From: Enoplolaimus lenunculus
Lineage: Eukaryota > Nematoda > Enoplea > Enoplida > Thoracostomopsidae
Direction: 5' to 3'
DNA: 64,000 bases
Assembly: GCA_030248215.1 (NCBI GenBank)
Contig: JASANG010002394.1
Location: forward strand, 1-64,000
Below the pieces are notes generated by a model. The model was given only the letters and a program-made list of their open reading frames with translations. It did no database searches and was not told where the DNA came from. This document shows positions 58,101 to 63,660 of the stretch, in pieces; position 1 is the stretch's first letter; each line of letters starts with the position of its first letter. The position numbers and the translations under genes are program-made.

Positions 58101-59764
58101 GTATCGAGAAGATAAAAATATTCTTCAACTTCAAAATCCGATTTTGTGTCAGCAACCATCCACTGTTTCATCTGCTCGCATTGTTGGTCGAGCAATCATC
58201 GATTTCTCGATCAACAATGCGAGCAGTTGAAACAGTTGCAGACTCAAAGATCGGATTGAAATTTACCTTTTTTGTCAAATTATTTCAAATCAAATACGTT
58301 CAAAGTGTAATTCGATTTCGAGTTATATTCAAGTTGAAGTGTACACCAAAGAGTACATACAAGCTTAAAATCTCAAAAATATTCAGTAAATATTTCAATC
58401 AACCGATGCGTTTTCAATCTCAACCCCGGTTGAAATTTTTGTTCGACTGTTTTTGGAATATTTTTATTTGATAACCGCAGAAACCATCTTGGAAATTTTC
58501 ACTGAACATTACCCCTCATTTCTAAGCTTTTAGTTTAGACCCTGACTTTAATCAGCTTCGAGCATTTAGAATTGAAATCAAATTCAGTTGCGGTCCGAGG
58601 AATTTCAACTGATAGTGGCCGACACCTTAACAAGCGACTAAAATTTTAGTTCTTCAGTAATGTTGTTCGCAATTCGTTCGCGATAGTAATAAATACAGAT
58701 TAGAAAACGGCGATCTAAGGCCGTTTTACCTACGCCACTGATTCAAAGCCAAACGTACCTATAAATCGATTGTACGTCAGGTTTGAAAGCACTCGGATGG
58801 GACGAATTAGTCGCACTTGAACGAGGAATCAGTGGCTCTGACCCACCGTTTGGATACAAACCATGGGGACCTACGCTGCTGCCGATCTGTGTTAGCTGAT
58901 CTCCATATCCTACTGGCGTCCCGGAAATCACATCGCCAGCTAAATTTGTTGTTGTTCCCGATGTGGATACATAGCTAGTAGCAGCGGTTAATTGCAATGG
59001 AGCTGACGATAACGTGGTTGACGAATATATTGCGTTATCGTTGACGCTAAGACATGATTCGTCTGAGTATGAGTTACCTTTAAATAAATAAATATATGTC
59101 GTGTCCCAAACAGCTATTTGTTCTAATTGACAACTGCGCCCTTCCAAGTATTATTTGTTGTTCAACGCAGCCCAAACAACTGGTACCGGATAAAACTTTA
59201 AACCCCAATAAAATACGGCCTCAAAAACTGGCTTTGTTTTTGCATTGTGTGAAATTCGGTTCACTGGTTTTTGTGCCAGATCCGATTACAATATTTTGAT
59301 TTTGATCCCTGTTAAATGGCCATGATGCAAGCTTCCCTTGGACCAGCCAGTGTTTCAGTAGGCTTTGCACCTTTTGCCCCCCCCCCCTGGTTAACACTTT
59401 CGTGTCCGCTACGAAACGAAACTTTGGAAAAAGTATTCCAAGCCAAAGGTCATTGGTCAGACTTAACACCACTAATATTCCTTAATAGAATACTGGCCGT
59501 ACAACAGTACTTAACTTTACCTGGCACTGTGTTTGCGTCTCCATCGTGTGACACCACCACAGACGTGGCATGACAACCTGTTGGGACCCCAGACGATGGC
59601 TGGCATTGAGGCGCTGCTGTTTGATTTTCATCAGTTATTATGGGACCTGGTGTCGTATGGCACGAACCGTTGCGATCGTTGCTTGCTGCAGCAGCTGATC
59701 CTGTATTGCTGTGTACACTGTTATGAATGCTGGTCGAGTTGTTATTACCATTGCAATCGTCATA
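22075..59764 (-). CDS. MEIS: MEIS/Homothorax TALE homeobox transcription factor (5' end not seen)
   Basis: Thirteen coding exons read on the - strand, in order: 59764-59521, 59077-58759, 57767-57575, 46454-46404, 44484-44434, 42087-41509, 41246-40892, 29227-29067, 28363-28287, 25620-25481, 24251-24177, 23078-22958, 22417-22075 (stop TGA). All donors begin GT, all acceptors end AG, and phases agree throughout, giving 902 codons. Order of parts: low-complexity N-terminus; MEIS/PKNOX N-domain (about 189-315; [18 protein letters not shown], then [20 protein letters not shown]); a Gly/Ser/Gln-rich linker of roughly 310 residues; TALE homeodomain (about 629-690; PYP loop, WFINARRR); a basic KQRRRKSS stretch; Ala/His-rich tail ending near [12 protein letters not shown] proteins bind DNA with PBX and HOX partners in the nucleus; the N-domain contacts PBX. 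Vertebrate MEIS1 is about 390 aa, so this protein is more than twice that. No start codon exon was found; vertebrate MEIS has a tiny first coding exon ahead of RYDDL, and the first exon here begins YDDC. Confidence 0.95.
22538..22682 (+). mobile_element. Family A element in the last MEIS intron
   Basis: GGCCAATGTAAAGAACAGG to CCCCTAATCTTAACATGGGCC region with a short CCTAAG tract. The outside flanks GTATCTGGATATAGA and GTATCTAGATATAGA are duplicated, longer than the 9 bp seen in other copies. Confidence 0.8.
22958..23078 (-). CDS. MEIS: MEIS exon: Ala/His-rich C-terminus
   Basis: Encodes [21 protein letters not shown] and [19 protein letters not shown]. Two alanine runs and five histidines. 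Donor GTGAGT. Confidence 0.85.
23091..23367. mobile_element. Family G element abutting a MEIS 3' splice site
   Basis: TTAAGCCCTATTCACACGTG to CGTTTGAATAGGCTTAA, inverted ends that include TTAA at both tips, with GCTGCGAGAA and its reverse complement inside. TTAA tips recall piggyBac-type target sites (inference). The left edge lies 12 bp from the MEIS exon 23078-22958. Confidence 0.8.
24177..24251 (-). CDS. MEIS: MEIS exon: C-terminal NYSPE exon
   Basis: Encodes [25 protein letters not shown], 75 bp, phase 1 at both ends, so it could be skipped without changing frame. Confidence 0.85.
24544..24782. mobile_element. Family D palindromic element
   Basis: CACTGTAAATTCCAATGAGT to CTCACTGAAATTTTCAGTG, flanked by TA, with many AACTCA/TGAGTT words pairing along its length. 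Confidence 0.85.
24991..25055. mobile_element. Partial family C end, tandemly duplicated with flank
   Basis: The first 65 bp of a family C element plus preceding host sequence (TTGGCTTATTAATCGCCATG) occur at 24961 and again at 25056, 95 bp apart. Only the second copy continues into a full element. Confidence 0.8.
25086..25316. mobile_element. Family C hairpin element
   Basis: CACTGCAAAAAATGAGGAGT to CCATTTTTTGCAGTG, with an extra repeat of GTCGAATTTGACTCTGGC in the centre that makes it longer than the 209-bp copies. Confidence 0.85.
25481..25620 (-). CDS. MEIS: MEIS exon: recognition helix and basic tail
   Basis: Encodes [20 protein letters not shown], then [20 protein letters not shown] and SPVTSP. 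The WFINARRR motif includes the Asn and Arg residues that contact DNA. The KQRRRKSS stretch could be a nuclear-localisation signal (inference). Confidence 0.97.
25838..26086. mobile_element. Family D element
   Basis: CACTGTAATTTCCGATGAGT to CTCACTGGAATTTGCA, an older copy with a decayed right terminus. Confidence 0.75.
26524..26709 (-). mobile_element. Family A element with TTAGGC tract
   Basis: On the + strand reads CGCTTAGGCTTAGG and several further hexamers, then GGCCCTGTTCTATACACGAG. Mirror orientation of the 20202 copy. Confidence 0.8.
27195..27449. mobile_element. Family D element, reverse orientation
   Basis: CACTGTATTAAACTTCAGTG to CTCATTGGGATTTACAGTG, then TA. Confidence 0.8.
27727..28024. 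repeat. CCGTTTTCCG-rich repeat with imperfect inverted ends
   Basis: Left ATGTAACCGGATATCCGTTT, right reverse complement GGTGTAAACGGATAG. The left half also occurs at 17770-17800. Probably a small element; boundaries uncertain. Confidence 0.45.
28287..28363 (-). CDS. MEIS: MEIS exon: 77-bp TALE-loop exon
   Basis: Encodes [26 protein letters not shown]. It holds the three-residue PYP extension that defines TALE homeodomains and part of helix 3. Donor GTTAGT splits the Trp codon. Confidence 0.97.
28575..28695 (+). mobile_element. Left part of a family B element
   Basis: GGCCAATGTTACTTTAAGGT, then a good run of CCTAAGC hexamers. The right terminus is missing. Confidence 0.7.
29067..29227 (-). 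CDS. MEIS: MEIS exon: start of homeodomain
   Basis: Encodes an acidic/Gly stretch ([16 protein letters not shown]), then [20 protein letters not shown] and HLN, the first helix of the TALE homeodomain. Donor GTAAGC. Confidence 0.97.
29351..29541. mobile_element. Family C element adjoining a family F derivative
   Basis: Decayed left end ATCTGCAAAACAATGATGAG, good right end CCATTTTTTGCAGTG. The next TA is shared with the family F derivative at 29544. Confidence 0.75.
29544..29631. mobile_element. Internally deleted family F derivative, 88 bp
   Basis: CTGTAGTAACCCGAATAAGA at left and GTTACTACAG at right form inverted tips around only the first 70 bp or so of the family F interior. Confidence 0.65.
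29875..29950. mobile_element. Internally deleted family C copy, 76 bp
   Basis: CACTGCAAAAAATTGTGAGT and the left arm run directly into CGACTCAGTG and TA, with most of the right arm missing. Confidence 0.65.
30395..30600. repeat. TTAGGC-like degenerate tract
   Basis: Words GTTTAGGTTTTAG, CTAAGACTTAGGCTTCAG and ACACTTTTCCACAC. The latter recurs next to other TTAGGC tracts (46890, 48850, 63610), suggesting a third element family with poorly defined ends. Confidence 0.4.
33264..33708. mobile_element. Family F element, 445 bp
   Basis: CTGTATTGACCCGAATAAGA to TCTTATTCGGGTCAATACAG, a near-perfect inverted pair between TA dinucleotides. The interior repeats GGACTC and AGGGATAC words. No coding frame. 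Confidence 0.88.
33999..34062 (-). mobile_element. Family B end fragment
   Basis: GGCCCATGTTCGTTTTAAGG, then GGAGGTGCTATAAAACAG. The rest is lost. Confidence 0.5.
34155..34363. mobile_element. Family C hairpin element
   Basis: 209 bp, CACTGGAAAAAATGATGAAT to TCATTTTTTGCAGCG, between TA dinucleotides. Confidence 0.85.
35001..35057 (+). repeat. 24-bp tandem repeat
   Basis: GGAGCCGGATGTCGATATTT plus TGAT occurs twice, followed by a partial third copy. Confidence 0.7.
36335..36737. mobile_element. Family H element, 403 bp
   Basis: Left ATATGTCGTAGCCCAAGCC, right AATTACGACTTGGGCTGCGA plus CAT. Inner inverted copies of CCCAAGTCGTAATTC occur as well. It shares only its tips with the 184-bp copy at 12241. 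Confidence 0.7.
37602..37707. repeat. (TA)n microsatellite
   Basis: About 105 bp of almost pure AT dinucleotide repeat in a MEIS intron. Confidence 0.97.
38226..38662. mobile_element. Family F element, 437 bp, inverted relative to the 33264 copy
   Basis: CTGTAGTGACCCGAATAAGA to TCTTATTAGGGGCACTACAG, same interior as the other long copy but read on the opposite strand. Confidence 0.88.
38721..38955. repeat. 30-bp minisatellite, about 8 copies
   Basis: Unit GTCCCTCGTTCTCCTCCTGG plus AGACTGCACG, repeated at exact 30-bp steps from 38721 with only an A/C difference in two copies. Because 30 is a multiple of three, frames stay open on both strands without implying a gene. Confidence 0.97.
39516..39672 (-). 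mobile_element. Family A element
   Basis: Left GCGCAACGTTTTTCTGTGGG, the GGACTGCAATAGAGTAAAC block, TTAGG words, then a decayed CACGCATCTGTTTTATA right end. Confidence 0.6.
39802..40027. mobile_element. Family E element
   Basis: GGCCGTATTCTCAAATGTGT to ACACACATTTGAAAATAATA with the ACTATCACCAACTGGCG motif near the right end. Confidence 0.75.
40240..40530. repeat. TTAGGC-rich region with inverted arms
   Basis: GCTTAGGTTTAGGCTAACGC on one side and CCTAATCGTAAGCCTAATTC on the other pair around a centre near 40465. Dense in both CTTAGG and CCTAAG orientations. Confidence 0.5.
40659..40833 (+). mobile_element. tRNA-derived SINE, copy 1
   Basis: Starts CGTATACATAGCACTAAATC and ends TGTGAGAAAGGGTTAA. 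The tRNA-like head (about 40717-40785) has A box TAGCTCAGTGG and B box GAGTTCGAATC. About 175 bp, closely matching the second copy at 42143. It lies 53 bp from the donor of the MEIS exon 41246-40892. Confidence 0.8.
40892..41246 (-). CDS. MEIS: MEIS exon: Gln/Gly-rich linker
   Basis: Encodes [15 protein letters not shown] through SSDNGSEL, with two glutamine runs (5 and 6 Gln) and a short His/Pro stretch. Phase agrees with both neighbours. Its glutamine codons form CAA/CAG tracts that could vary in length. Confidence 0.85.
41509..42087 (-). CDS. MEIS: MEIS exon: end of HR2 plus long linker
   Basis: Begins [20 protein letters not shown] and PIDLV, then a Gly/Ser/Gln/His-rich linker ending SPEHSG, 193 codons. 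The linker is far longer than in vertebrate MEIS. Donor GTAAGT. Confidence 0.95.
42143..42318 (+). mobile_element. tRNA-derived SINE, copy 2
   Basis: CCGTATACATAGCACTAAAT to GCGAGAAAGGGTTAA, A box TAGCTGAGTGG and B box GAGTTCGAATC. It is about 55 bp upstream (on the MEIS strand) of the VHELC exon. The tRNA parts fold poorly in the anticodon arm, so not a working tRNA. Confidence 0.8.
42662..42884. mobile_element. Family E element
   Basis: Decayed left tip, then CACTTATCACCAGTTAGTAA; right end CACATTTGAGAATACGGGC. Inside, GAGCAAATCATATGCG-type sequence is partly replaced. Confidence 0.7.
43015..43228. mobile_element. Family E element
   Basis: GCCCGTATTCTCAAATCTGT to ACACATTTGAGAATATGCGC. Interior TTTTTCGCATATGATTTGCT is shared with other copies. 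Confidence 0.8.
43795..44013 (+). mobile_element. Family A element with long CCTAAG tract
   Basis: GGCCAAGGTAAAGAACAAGG to CCTGATCTTTACATGGGCC region. The centre has two near-repeats of CCTAAGCGTAAGAATAAGCA. Confidence 0.85.
44121..44383. mobile_element. hAT-like miniature element related to family I
   Basis: CAGCGACGGATTCAGAAATT and CTCTGAATCCGCACCTG are inverted ends. The flanks CTTACACA and TTTACAGG are loosely similar (possible decayed 8-bp duplication). No coding frame. Confidence 0.6.
44434..44484 (-). CDS. MEIS: MEIS exon: 51-bp HR2 exon
   Basis: Encodes [17 protein letters not shown], identical to the vertebrate sequence as I remember it, and again 17 codons in phase 0. Confidence 0.95.
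44511..44550 (+). mobile_element. Family E fragment
   Basis: AATGTGTGTAGCACTTATCA and CCAGTTGGCGG only, directly behind the 44484-44434 MEIS exon. Confidence 0.5.
45511..45717 (-). mobile_element. Family A element with 9-bp target duplication
   Basis: ACCCATGTATAGAACAGAGC to GTGTACTATACGTGGGT. AGCCTTACG (45502-45510) and AGCCTTGCG (45718-45726) flank it, 8 of 9 identical. Long TTAGGC run inside. Confidence 0.88.
45724..45880. repeat. CpG-rich dispersed repeat
   Basis: GATGACGTCCGACGCCGTC and CGGCGCCGGACGTCACCG, the same motifs as at 1654-1775, here as an inverted pair. Confidence 0.6.
46220..46364 (-). mobile_element. Family B element in MEIS intron
   Basis: GGCCCATGTTACATTAAGGG to CTTAAAGTAACATTGACC. 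The flanks CTAAAAAC and ATAAAAAC are 7/8 identical. It sits about 40 bp past the donor of the 46454-46404 exon. Confidence 0.88.
46404..46454 (-). CDS. MEIS: MEIS exon: 51-bp linker exon
   Basis: Encodes [17 protein letters not shown] (17 codons, phase 0 both sides), equivalent to the vertebrate IRAEKPLFSSNPELDNL exon of the same length. Confidence 0.9.
46700..46878 (+). mobile_element. Family A element
   Basis: GGCCCTTGTATAGAACAGGG to CCCTGTTCTATACATGGGC; clean inverted ends and a CCTAAGCCTAAGCCTAAGCG tract. Confidence 0.88.
47829..47978 (-). mobile_element. Decayed family B element
   Basis: A left GGCCCACTTGAATGG is doubtful; GGCTTAGGCTTAG and GAAAGTAACATTGGTC identify the right half. Confidence 0.5.
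48255..48420. mobile_element. hAT-like remnant
   Basis: CAACAGGGGTTCAAATG, then TTAGCACTAAAATTGCG, then CGTTAGAAATTTTTGAATC. The same series occurs at 55868-55935 and 56258-56585, so these are pieces of one repeat family with GAATCCGCC-type ends. Confidence 0.5.
48960..49030. mobile_element. Family E right-end fragment
   Basis: CAGCGAATGCTTTGCACATT and TAAGAGTACGGGCC. Confidence 0.45.
49663..49843 (+). mobile_element. Family A element
   Basis: GGCTAATGTAAAGAACAGGG to CCTGATCTTTATAGGGACC with a CCTAAGCCTAAG-type centre. Confidence 0.8.
51349..51560. mobile_element. Family E element
   Basis: GCCTATATTCTCAAAAATGT to CACTTTTGAGAATACGGGC. Interior AGAGCAAATCATATGCG is shared with 60583. Confidence 0.8.
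51732..51916. mobile_element. Family D element, shortened
   Basis: CACTGTAAATTTCAATGTGT to CTCACTGAAATTTACATTG; part of the right arm is missing relative to the 239-bp copy. Confidence 0.75.
52352..52480. repeat. CpG-rich repeat, diverged
   Basis: GTACGGTGCCGGTTAGCGCC and GGTGACGGACAACGCCGTAC resemble the repeats at 1654 and 45724. Confidence 0.4.
52891..53436. repeat. 55-bp minisatellite, about 10 copies
   Basis: Unit contains GGTTAGGTGAGCCAACTACG, GGTTACCCTAGACTGCTTTG and TGACCATCCTTACTT. Successive units start 55 bp apart (52936, 52991 and so on). The first unit is most diverged; later ones differ at a few sites. Confidence 0.97.
53754..54694 (-). repeat. 179-bp tandem array built on a family A element, 5 copies
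   Basis: Starts at 53754, 53933, 54112, 54291 and 54470, exactly 179 bp apart. Each unit joins about 60 bp of local sequence (GCAGTGAGCAATCATTTG) to family A sequence (GATCAGGGTCGGAACGTTTT, CTTGCTTAGGCTTAGG). Only the last unit runs on to the other family A end, GGTCCTGTGTTTATAAATTG. The middle three units are nearly identical. Confidence 0.95.
55058..55300. repeat. AT microsatellite with longer internal periodicity
   Basis: A pure (TA)n run, then repeats of TATATATCAATATATATACA and TAATATATA-like units. Confidence 0.95.
55615..55848. mobile_element. Family I hAT-like element with perfect 8-bp duplication
   Basis: CGGTGGCGGATCCA at left, TGGATCCGCCATTG at right. GCTATGCA lies directly outside both ends (55607-55614, 55849-55856). 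An extra copy of the right end plus flank-like sequence lies inside, ending at 55769. Confidence 0.85.
56258..56585. mobile_element. hAT-like remnant interrupted by a family B element
   Basis: TTTAGTATTAAAATTGCGTT, CTCGCTCGCTTCG and CCCGTTAGAAATTTT on one side, CTTCTGTATCCGCCATTG on the other. Together they read as the GTTAGAAATTTCTG.ATCCGCC end seen at 44121 and 48255. Confidence 0.6.
56392..56564 (-). mobile_element. Family B element nested in a hAT-like remnant
   Basis: GGCCCATGTTACTTTAAGGG to CTAAAAGTAACATTGGCC. The flanks GAAATTTT and GAAACTTC (6/8) are consistent with target duplication. Two TTAGGC tracts inside. Confidence 0.88.
57003..57049. repeat. Short AT microsatellite
   Basis: ATATATATGTATATATATG-type run of about 45 bp. 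Confidence 0.9.
57311..57507 (+). mobile_element. Family A element
   Basis: GGACCATGTATAGAACAGGG to CCCTGTTCTATACATGGGC, among the best preserved copies. The flanks AAAATAAAA and GAAATATAT share 6 of 9 bases. It ends 68 bp from the HR1 exon of MEIS. Confidence 0.88.
57575..57767 (-). CDS. MEIS: MEIS exon: first half of MEIS N-domain (HR1)
   Basis: Encodes [19 protein letters not shown], a Gly/Ser insertion, then [17 protein letters not shown]. These are the diagnostic HR1 motifs that bind PBX. Donor GTAAGT; acceptor CTGTTTCAG. Confidence 0.95.
57787..58008. mobile_element. Family E element abutting the MEIS HR1 acceptor
   Basis: GGTCGGTATATTCAAATGTG to ACACATTTGAGAATATGGAC. The element begins 20 bp from the exon edge at 57767, so the branch region of that intron lies at or in the element. 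Confidence 0.78.
58759..59077 (-). CDS. MEIS: MEIS exon: low-complexity N-terminal region
   Basis: Encodes [14 protein letters not shown] through FKPDVQSIY, Ser/Thr/Gly-rich. It ends phase 2, so joining the next exon gives [10 protein letters not shown], matching the IYGHPLFPLL junction of vertebrate MEIS. Donor GTACGT. Confidence 0.85.
59521..59764 (-). CDS. MEIS: MEIS exon: N-terminal YDD exon
   Basis: Starts [12 protein letters not shown] after acceptor TATTTTTCAG and ends phase 1 at donor GTAAAG. YDD at the exon start recalls vertebrate MEIS (RYDDLPHY). It is rich in Asn, Ser and Thr with no other recognisable motif, and contains no methionine, so translation must begin in an upstream exon. 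Confidence 0.75.
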
Positions 59765-59784
59765 CTGAAAAATATAAAAATCAT

Positions 59785-59922
59785 GGACCTTGAGGGACGA
59801 ACCACATTTTCACAGGACTATAATAGAGCAAGCTTAAGCTTTAGATTAATTTTTAGGCGTTAAGTTTTAGGCTTAGGAATACGCTTATACTACTGTTTAC
59901 GCCACTCAAAGTAACACTGGCC
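59785..59922 (-). mobile_element. Family A/B-type element abutting a MEIS acceptor
   Basis: GGACCTTGAGGGACGAACC at left resembles neither family cleanly; right end GCCACTCAAAGTAACACTGG is family B, while TATACTACTGTTTACGCC mixes both. It starts 21 bp from the exon 59764-59521. Confidence 0.65.
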
Positions 59923-60582
59923 AAAATTATAATGGCTGCACTGTAGAGATACAACTTGAGTCGACCGTTGACTTAGTCGATTTTTGACTTAGCTCAGAAA
60001 CAGACTGCAGTTCACAGATCGAAGATTTCTACAAAACCAAATTTCTAAGTCGAGATGTTTACATGTCAACGGAGAGTCGAGCAAAAACTTTTTGAGTTAA
60101 GGTAAACGTATATAACTTTACATAACCAAAATTTAGCCTTAAATCTAAATCGAATTCATAGTTAAGCTTAATTATGTCTCCACAGCAGCCATATTAATTG
60201 CCATCAGGTACTTAGGATTAAAGTTAATTCAAAAACCTTGAAATCTTCCCGGTCATGTACAATTAGGACTGGAAACTGGTTACTTAGATTTAGGTACGCC
60301 TAGTAGGCCAGTGGTCAATTGAATTATACCACTAAACCGGTTTGGGTGTGTGTCACAAAAAATCTATAAGTTTCATACTATTGACACTTAAACCGTTGTT
60401 AGGTTTAGGGACCAGCCAATTAGCATAAATCGAAGCCTAAGCACAAGAATAATTCTAAAACTAAATCGAAGCTTAAGTTTGGGCGTAAACGTACTCAAAA
60501 CGAAAACGCGACTCTTCAAAAGGCAACTCAATGTGAGAAAAGGGGTTAAGTACCAAACTCAAATTTCAGTGTTTAAAAGAAA

Positions 60583-60807
60583 GGTCCATATTCTCAAATG
60601 TGTATAGCAACTATCATCAGTTAGTAGTAGGGTTTCAAACTCACTAACTATTGAAGTTATTGAATTCACAATTGGTACAGCAGTAGAGCAAATTATATGC
60701 AAAAAAGTGCTTGATTTTGAGGTTCAGCATTCACTGGATCCCAAAAGTTACAAGACCTATCATCACCAACTACTGATCGATGCTACACACATTTGAGAAT
60801 AAGGACC
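60583..60807. mobile_element. Family E element
   Basis: GGTCCATATTCTCAAATGTG to CACATTTGAGAATAAGGACC, with CAGTAGAGCAAATTATATGC inside. Confidence 0.82.
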
Positions 60808-61564
60808 CAAGAGTTGAAAAAATTTCGCTGATTTCAATAAAATATGCCCCATCAGTACTGAAAGAACATTTCATGAGCAAAGTTCGGTCTCAGCTGCGCA
60901 GGCATGGGTAAGCTATCTTGCATATGTTATGCCCATGGTGAAAAGTTACATGAGCTGGTAAAAATGTATAAGTACAAATTAACACAAAACAATCCGTCAA
61001 GATATGACATTATCGACAGGTAAGAAAAGTGCCGTCGAAAGTACCTCCCACCCCCAAATTAGCCCCGACAGTTGGGGACAAACAGCAAACTAAAAAAATT
61101 TCTCGCGGACCACAACGTGTCGAGCTATGAAACATTTTATTGCAGGACCCCCTCGGACCTGTGTGTGGGGGCGACAGTCGTAGTGCGGCCCCCAGTAAAT
61201 CAGAAAAAGTGAAATGTCCAAAAATTTAGCTTATAAGCAGTTGAAATTCCAAACCTTTTTATATGATTGACACACCGGGACAACCTGACGCTTTTTTTGA
61301 AAAATGCAGATTTTAAGCTTTAATTTTTAGCTTAATTATGCAAAAAACATGCTTTATTCCAAGTTTTATGTTTAGTAATTTTTTGAAATGCGTCAAGTTG
61401 CTCAAACGTTTGGTGTCATCCGGATAGTTTAAGAGGCCAGTGTTAGTTATTGGGATCGGCCCAAAGGCAGCCAGAGAAACTGAGAGACTCAGAGCCCTGA
61501 CAGCTTAGGCTTAAAGATACGATTATGTTTAGGTCACGCTTGCGGCTAGGTTTAAATTTAGGCT

Positions 61565-61865
61565 TACTACTCTCTAAAAACTTACTAAACTTGAATATTA
61601 GTTTACGTAAAACTTAAATGGCTGAACGGACTAACTTAACTAGAATTTTAAGTTTTACTTTAACTAACATATGTTTAAGCTTAACACGAGTTTCAGTAAA
61701 CTTATTTTTAGTTTATGTAACAAGTGCAACCCAGAAATTATGTGTATCTTAGACCTCGTTAAGTTTAGCTTAAACTAAAAATATGTAACATTTTAAACGA
61801 GTCTAAGCGTGAACCAATCTGTTAGTTTAGTTATTCTACAAAGTTAGTTTAATACTGCTGGATCT
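61565..61865. repeat. Degenerate TTTAAGCTTAAAC-rich region
   Basis: Many short pairing words (AGTTTAGCTTAAACT, TTTAAGCTTAACAC, CTTACTAAACTT / AAGTTAGTTTAATA). Possibly an old palindromic element; no definite ends. Confidence 0.35.
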
Positions 61866-62315
61866 GTAGCCAGTTCAACATGCTCGAGGGTAGGGCAAAA
61901 ACTTGGCATTAGGAAGTTTGACATTAATTAAAGGAAAGTTAAAATTTTCCAGGGGGCCAAAATTGTTCCAGTGATGAGCTGAGGTTTCCCTGGCGCCGTT
62001 GTGGTTTCGCGTCCGTCAATAAGACTGTCTTGATGGACCAACGAAATTCTTGCCAACATAGAAATCTTTCAAATATTGAAAACTAAAAGCTACATGGTAA
62101 AATTATGTTTAAATCATGTTTAATTCATGTTTTTACCTTACCTTTCTTTTAATTACAAAAAATAACATAGGCTTAGGATCAGGCTTGGGGAGTGAAATAT
62201 ACAATAAGCGGCACCTTGGTTACACCCTTAAATATAGTATTAGCTCTTGTACAACCTTTACCTAAAACCAACTAAAGCGTGAGCCTAACTCTAAATTTGT
62301 GGAAAGTACAAAAGC

Positions 62316-62442
62316 AATATATATAATATATGTCTATATATACATATATAATATATATCTATATATCTATATATAAATATATATGTATATATAAATATAT
62401 ATGTATATATATAAATATATATGTATATATATATATATATTT
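62316..62442. repeat. AT microsatellite
   Basis: Runs of ATATATATAAATATATATGT-type repeats. Confidence 0.95.
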
Positions 62443-62779
62443 ATAATGAAAGTATATTTATGTGACATATAAAAATATTCGATATGCATTAAGCTTGACG
62501 TTTCTGCCATGCCGTTAATGCAGTCGAGAAATGGTTCTGAAAACGTCAATTTTGCCTACATATAACACGTCATGTGTGACACATCCTACAATTAAACACG
62601 ACACATGTCACATATATGTATATACGAACATATATATGGACTTTTAGGCGAATTTGACAGAAACTGTGAGTGTTTGTGTTTATTTTACATATTCTATACG
62701 TGTATCGCAATATATGTGTAACGCGGTTTCTGAGGTGCAATACCGTGTGGCCTAAAGGACTTCTGGCTTATATCTACAT

Positions 62780-62887
62780 GTATAAATATATATTGTACAT
62801 GTTATATATTATATAAATATATATTATATAATATATATAAATAAATATATATATTTATATGTAATATATAACATATACAACATGTAT
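62780..62887. repeat. AT microsatellite with palindromic structure
   Basis: TATATTGTACATGTTATATA at left and ACATATACAACATGTATAC at right nearly mirror each other around an AT-rich centre. Confidence 0.8.
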
Positions 62888-63297
62888 ACGGTGCACCCCC
62901 TTGGATGTGTCGATCATTGTTTGATATGTAAATTGACATGACACCTTATATAAAACGGGGATTTATATGGAATTTGGGCCTGTGTGAAGCTTACGATTTT
63001 CGAGCCTTCGGTATTTTATATTTTGTGTTTTGTTTTGTTTGTTTCTGACTGCGTAGCAGATATCAAGTGCTCTATACATTGGTTATTAAGTTTCTCGATG
63101 TATTTGAAAAATTTTAGAATATAATTTTTGGCGTTCGCTTCGGCGTCAATTGCCTTTTGAAATCATGCTAATATACTTAATACGTAAGTCTGTGAACGAA
63201 TCGTTAAATTTTGTATCGTAATTAAGAATTTGGCTCATGGGCACCTTTTATTTGCCCATCGTTTACGAAAACTAACTTTGGCACAATAGAGTATTTA

Positions 63298-63504
63298 CAC
63301 TGCAAAAAATGGTGAGTCAAATTGACTCTCTCCAAAATACTCTACAACACTACACAATTTGAGTCATATTCGACTCCGCTAGAGTCAAACCGGCGACTCA
63401 GTGAGTCGAATTTCACTCTGACGGAGTGTAATTTTGACTCAATTTGTGTAGTCCTGAAAAGCCTAGTTCGGAGACGGTCAATCTGACTCACCATTTTTGC
63501 AGTG
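63298..63504. mobile_element. Family C hairpin element
   Basis: CACTGCAAAAAATGGTGAGT to CTCACCATTTTTGCAGTG, 207 bp, TA on both sides. Confidence 0.87.
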
Positions 63505-63519
63505 TAGATTTGGTGTTAT

Positions 63520-63610
63520 ACTCACTTTCAGGCTTAGGGTTAGACTTATGCTTAAAATTAGACTAACGTTAGGGCTCAGGTGTACGCTTAGGCTTAAGCT
63601 TTTGGGGAAA
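63520..63610. repeat. TTAGGC-like tract followed by GAAAGTGTGC
   Basis: GGCTTAGGGTTAGACTTATG and GTACGCTTAGGCTTAAGC, then GGGGAAAGTGTGCAATAG. The same partner motif occurs beside tracts near 40540, 46890 and 48880. Confidence 0.45.
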
Positions 63611-63660
63611 GTGTGCAATAGCCAGAGATTTTTCACTAGAAAACTACAAAGACAGTCGAT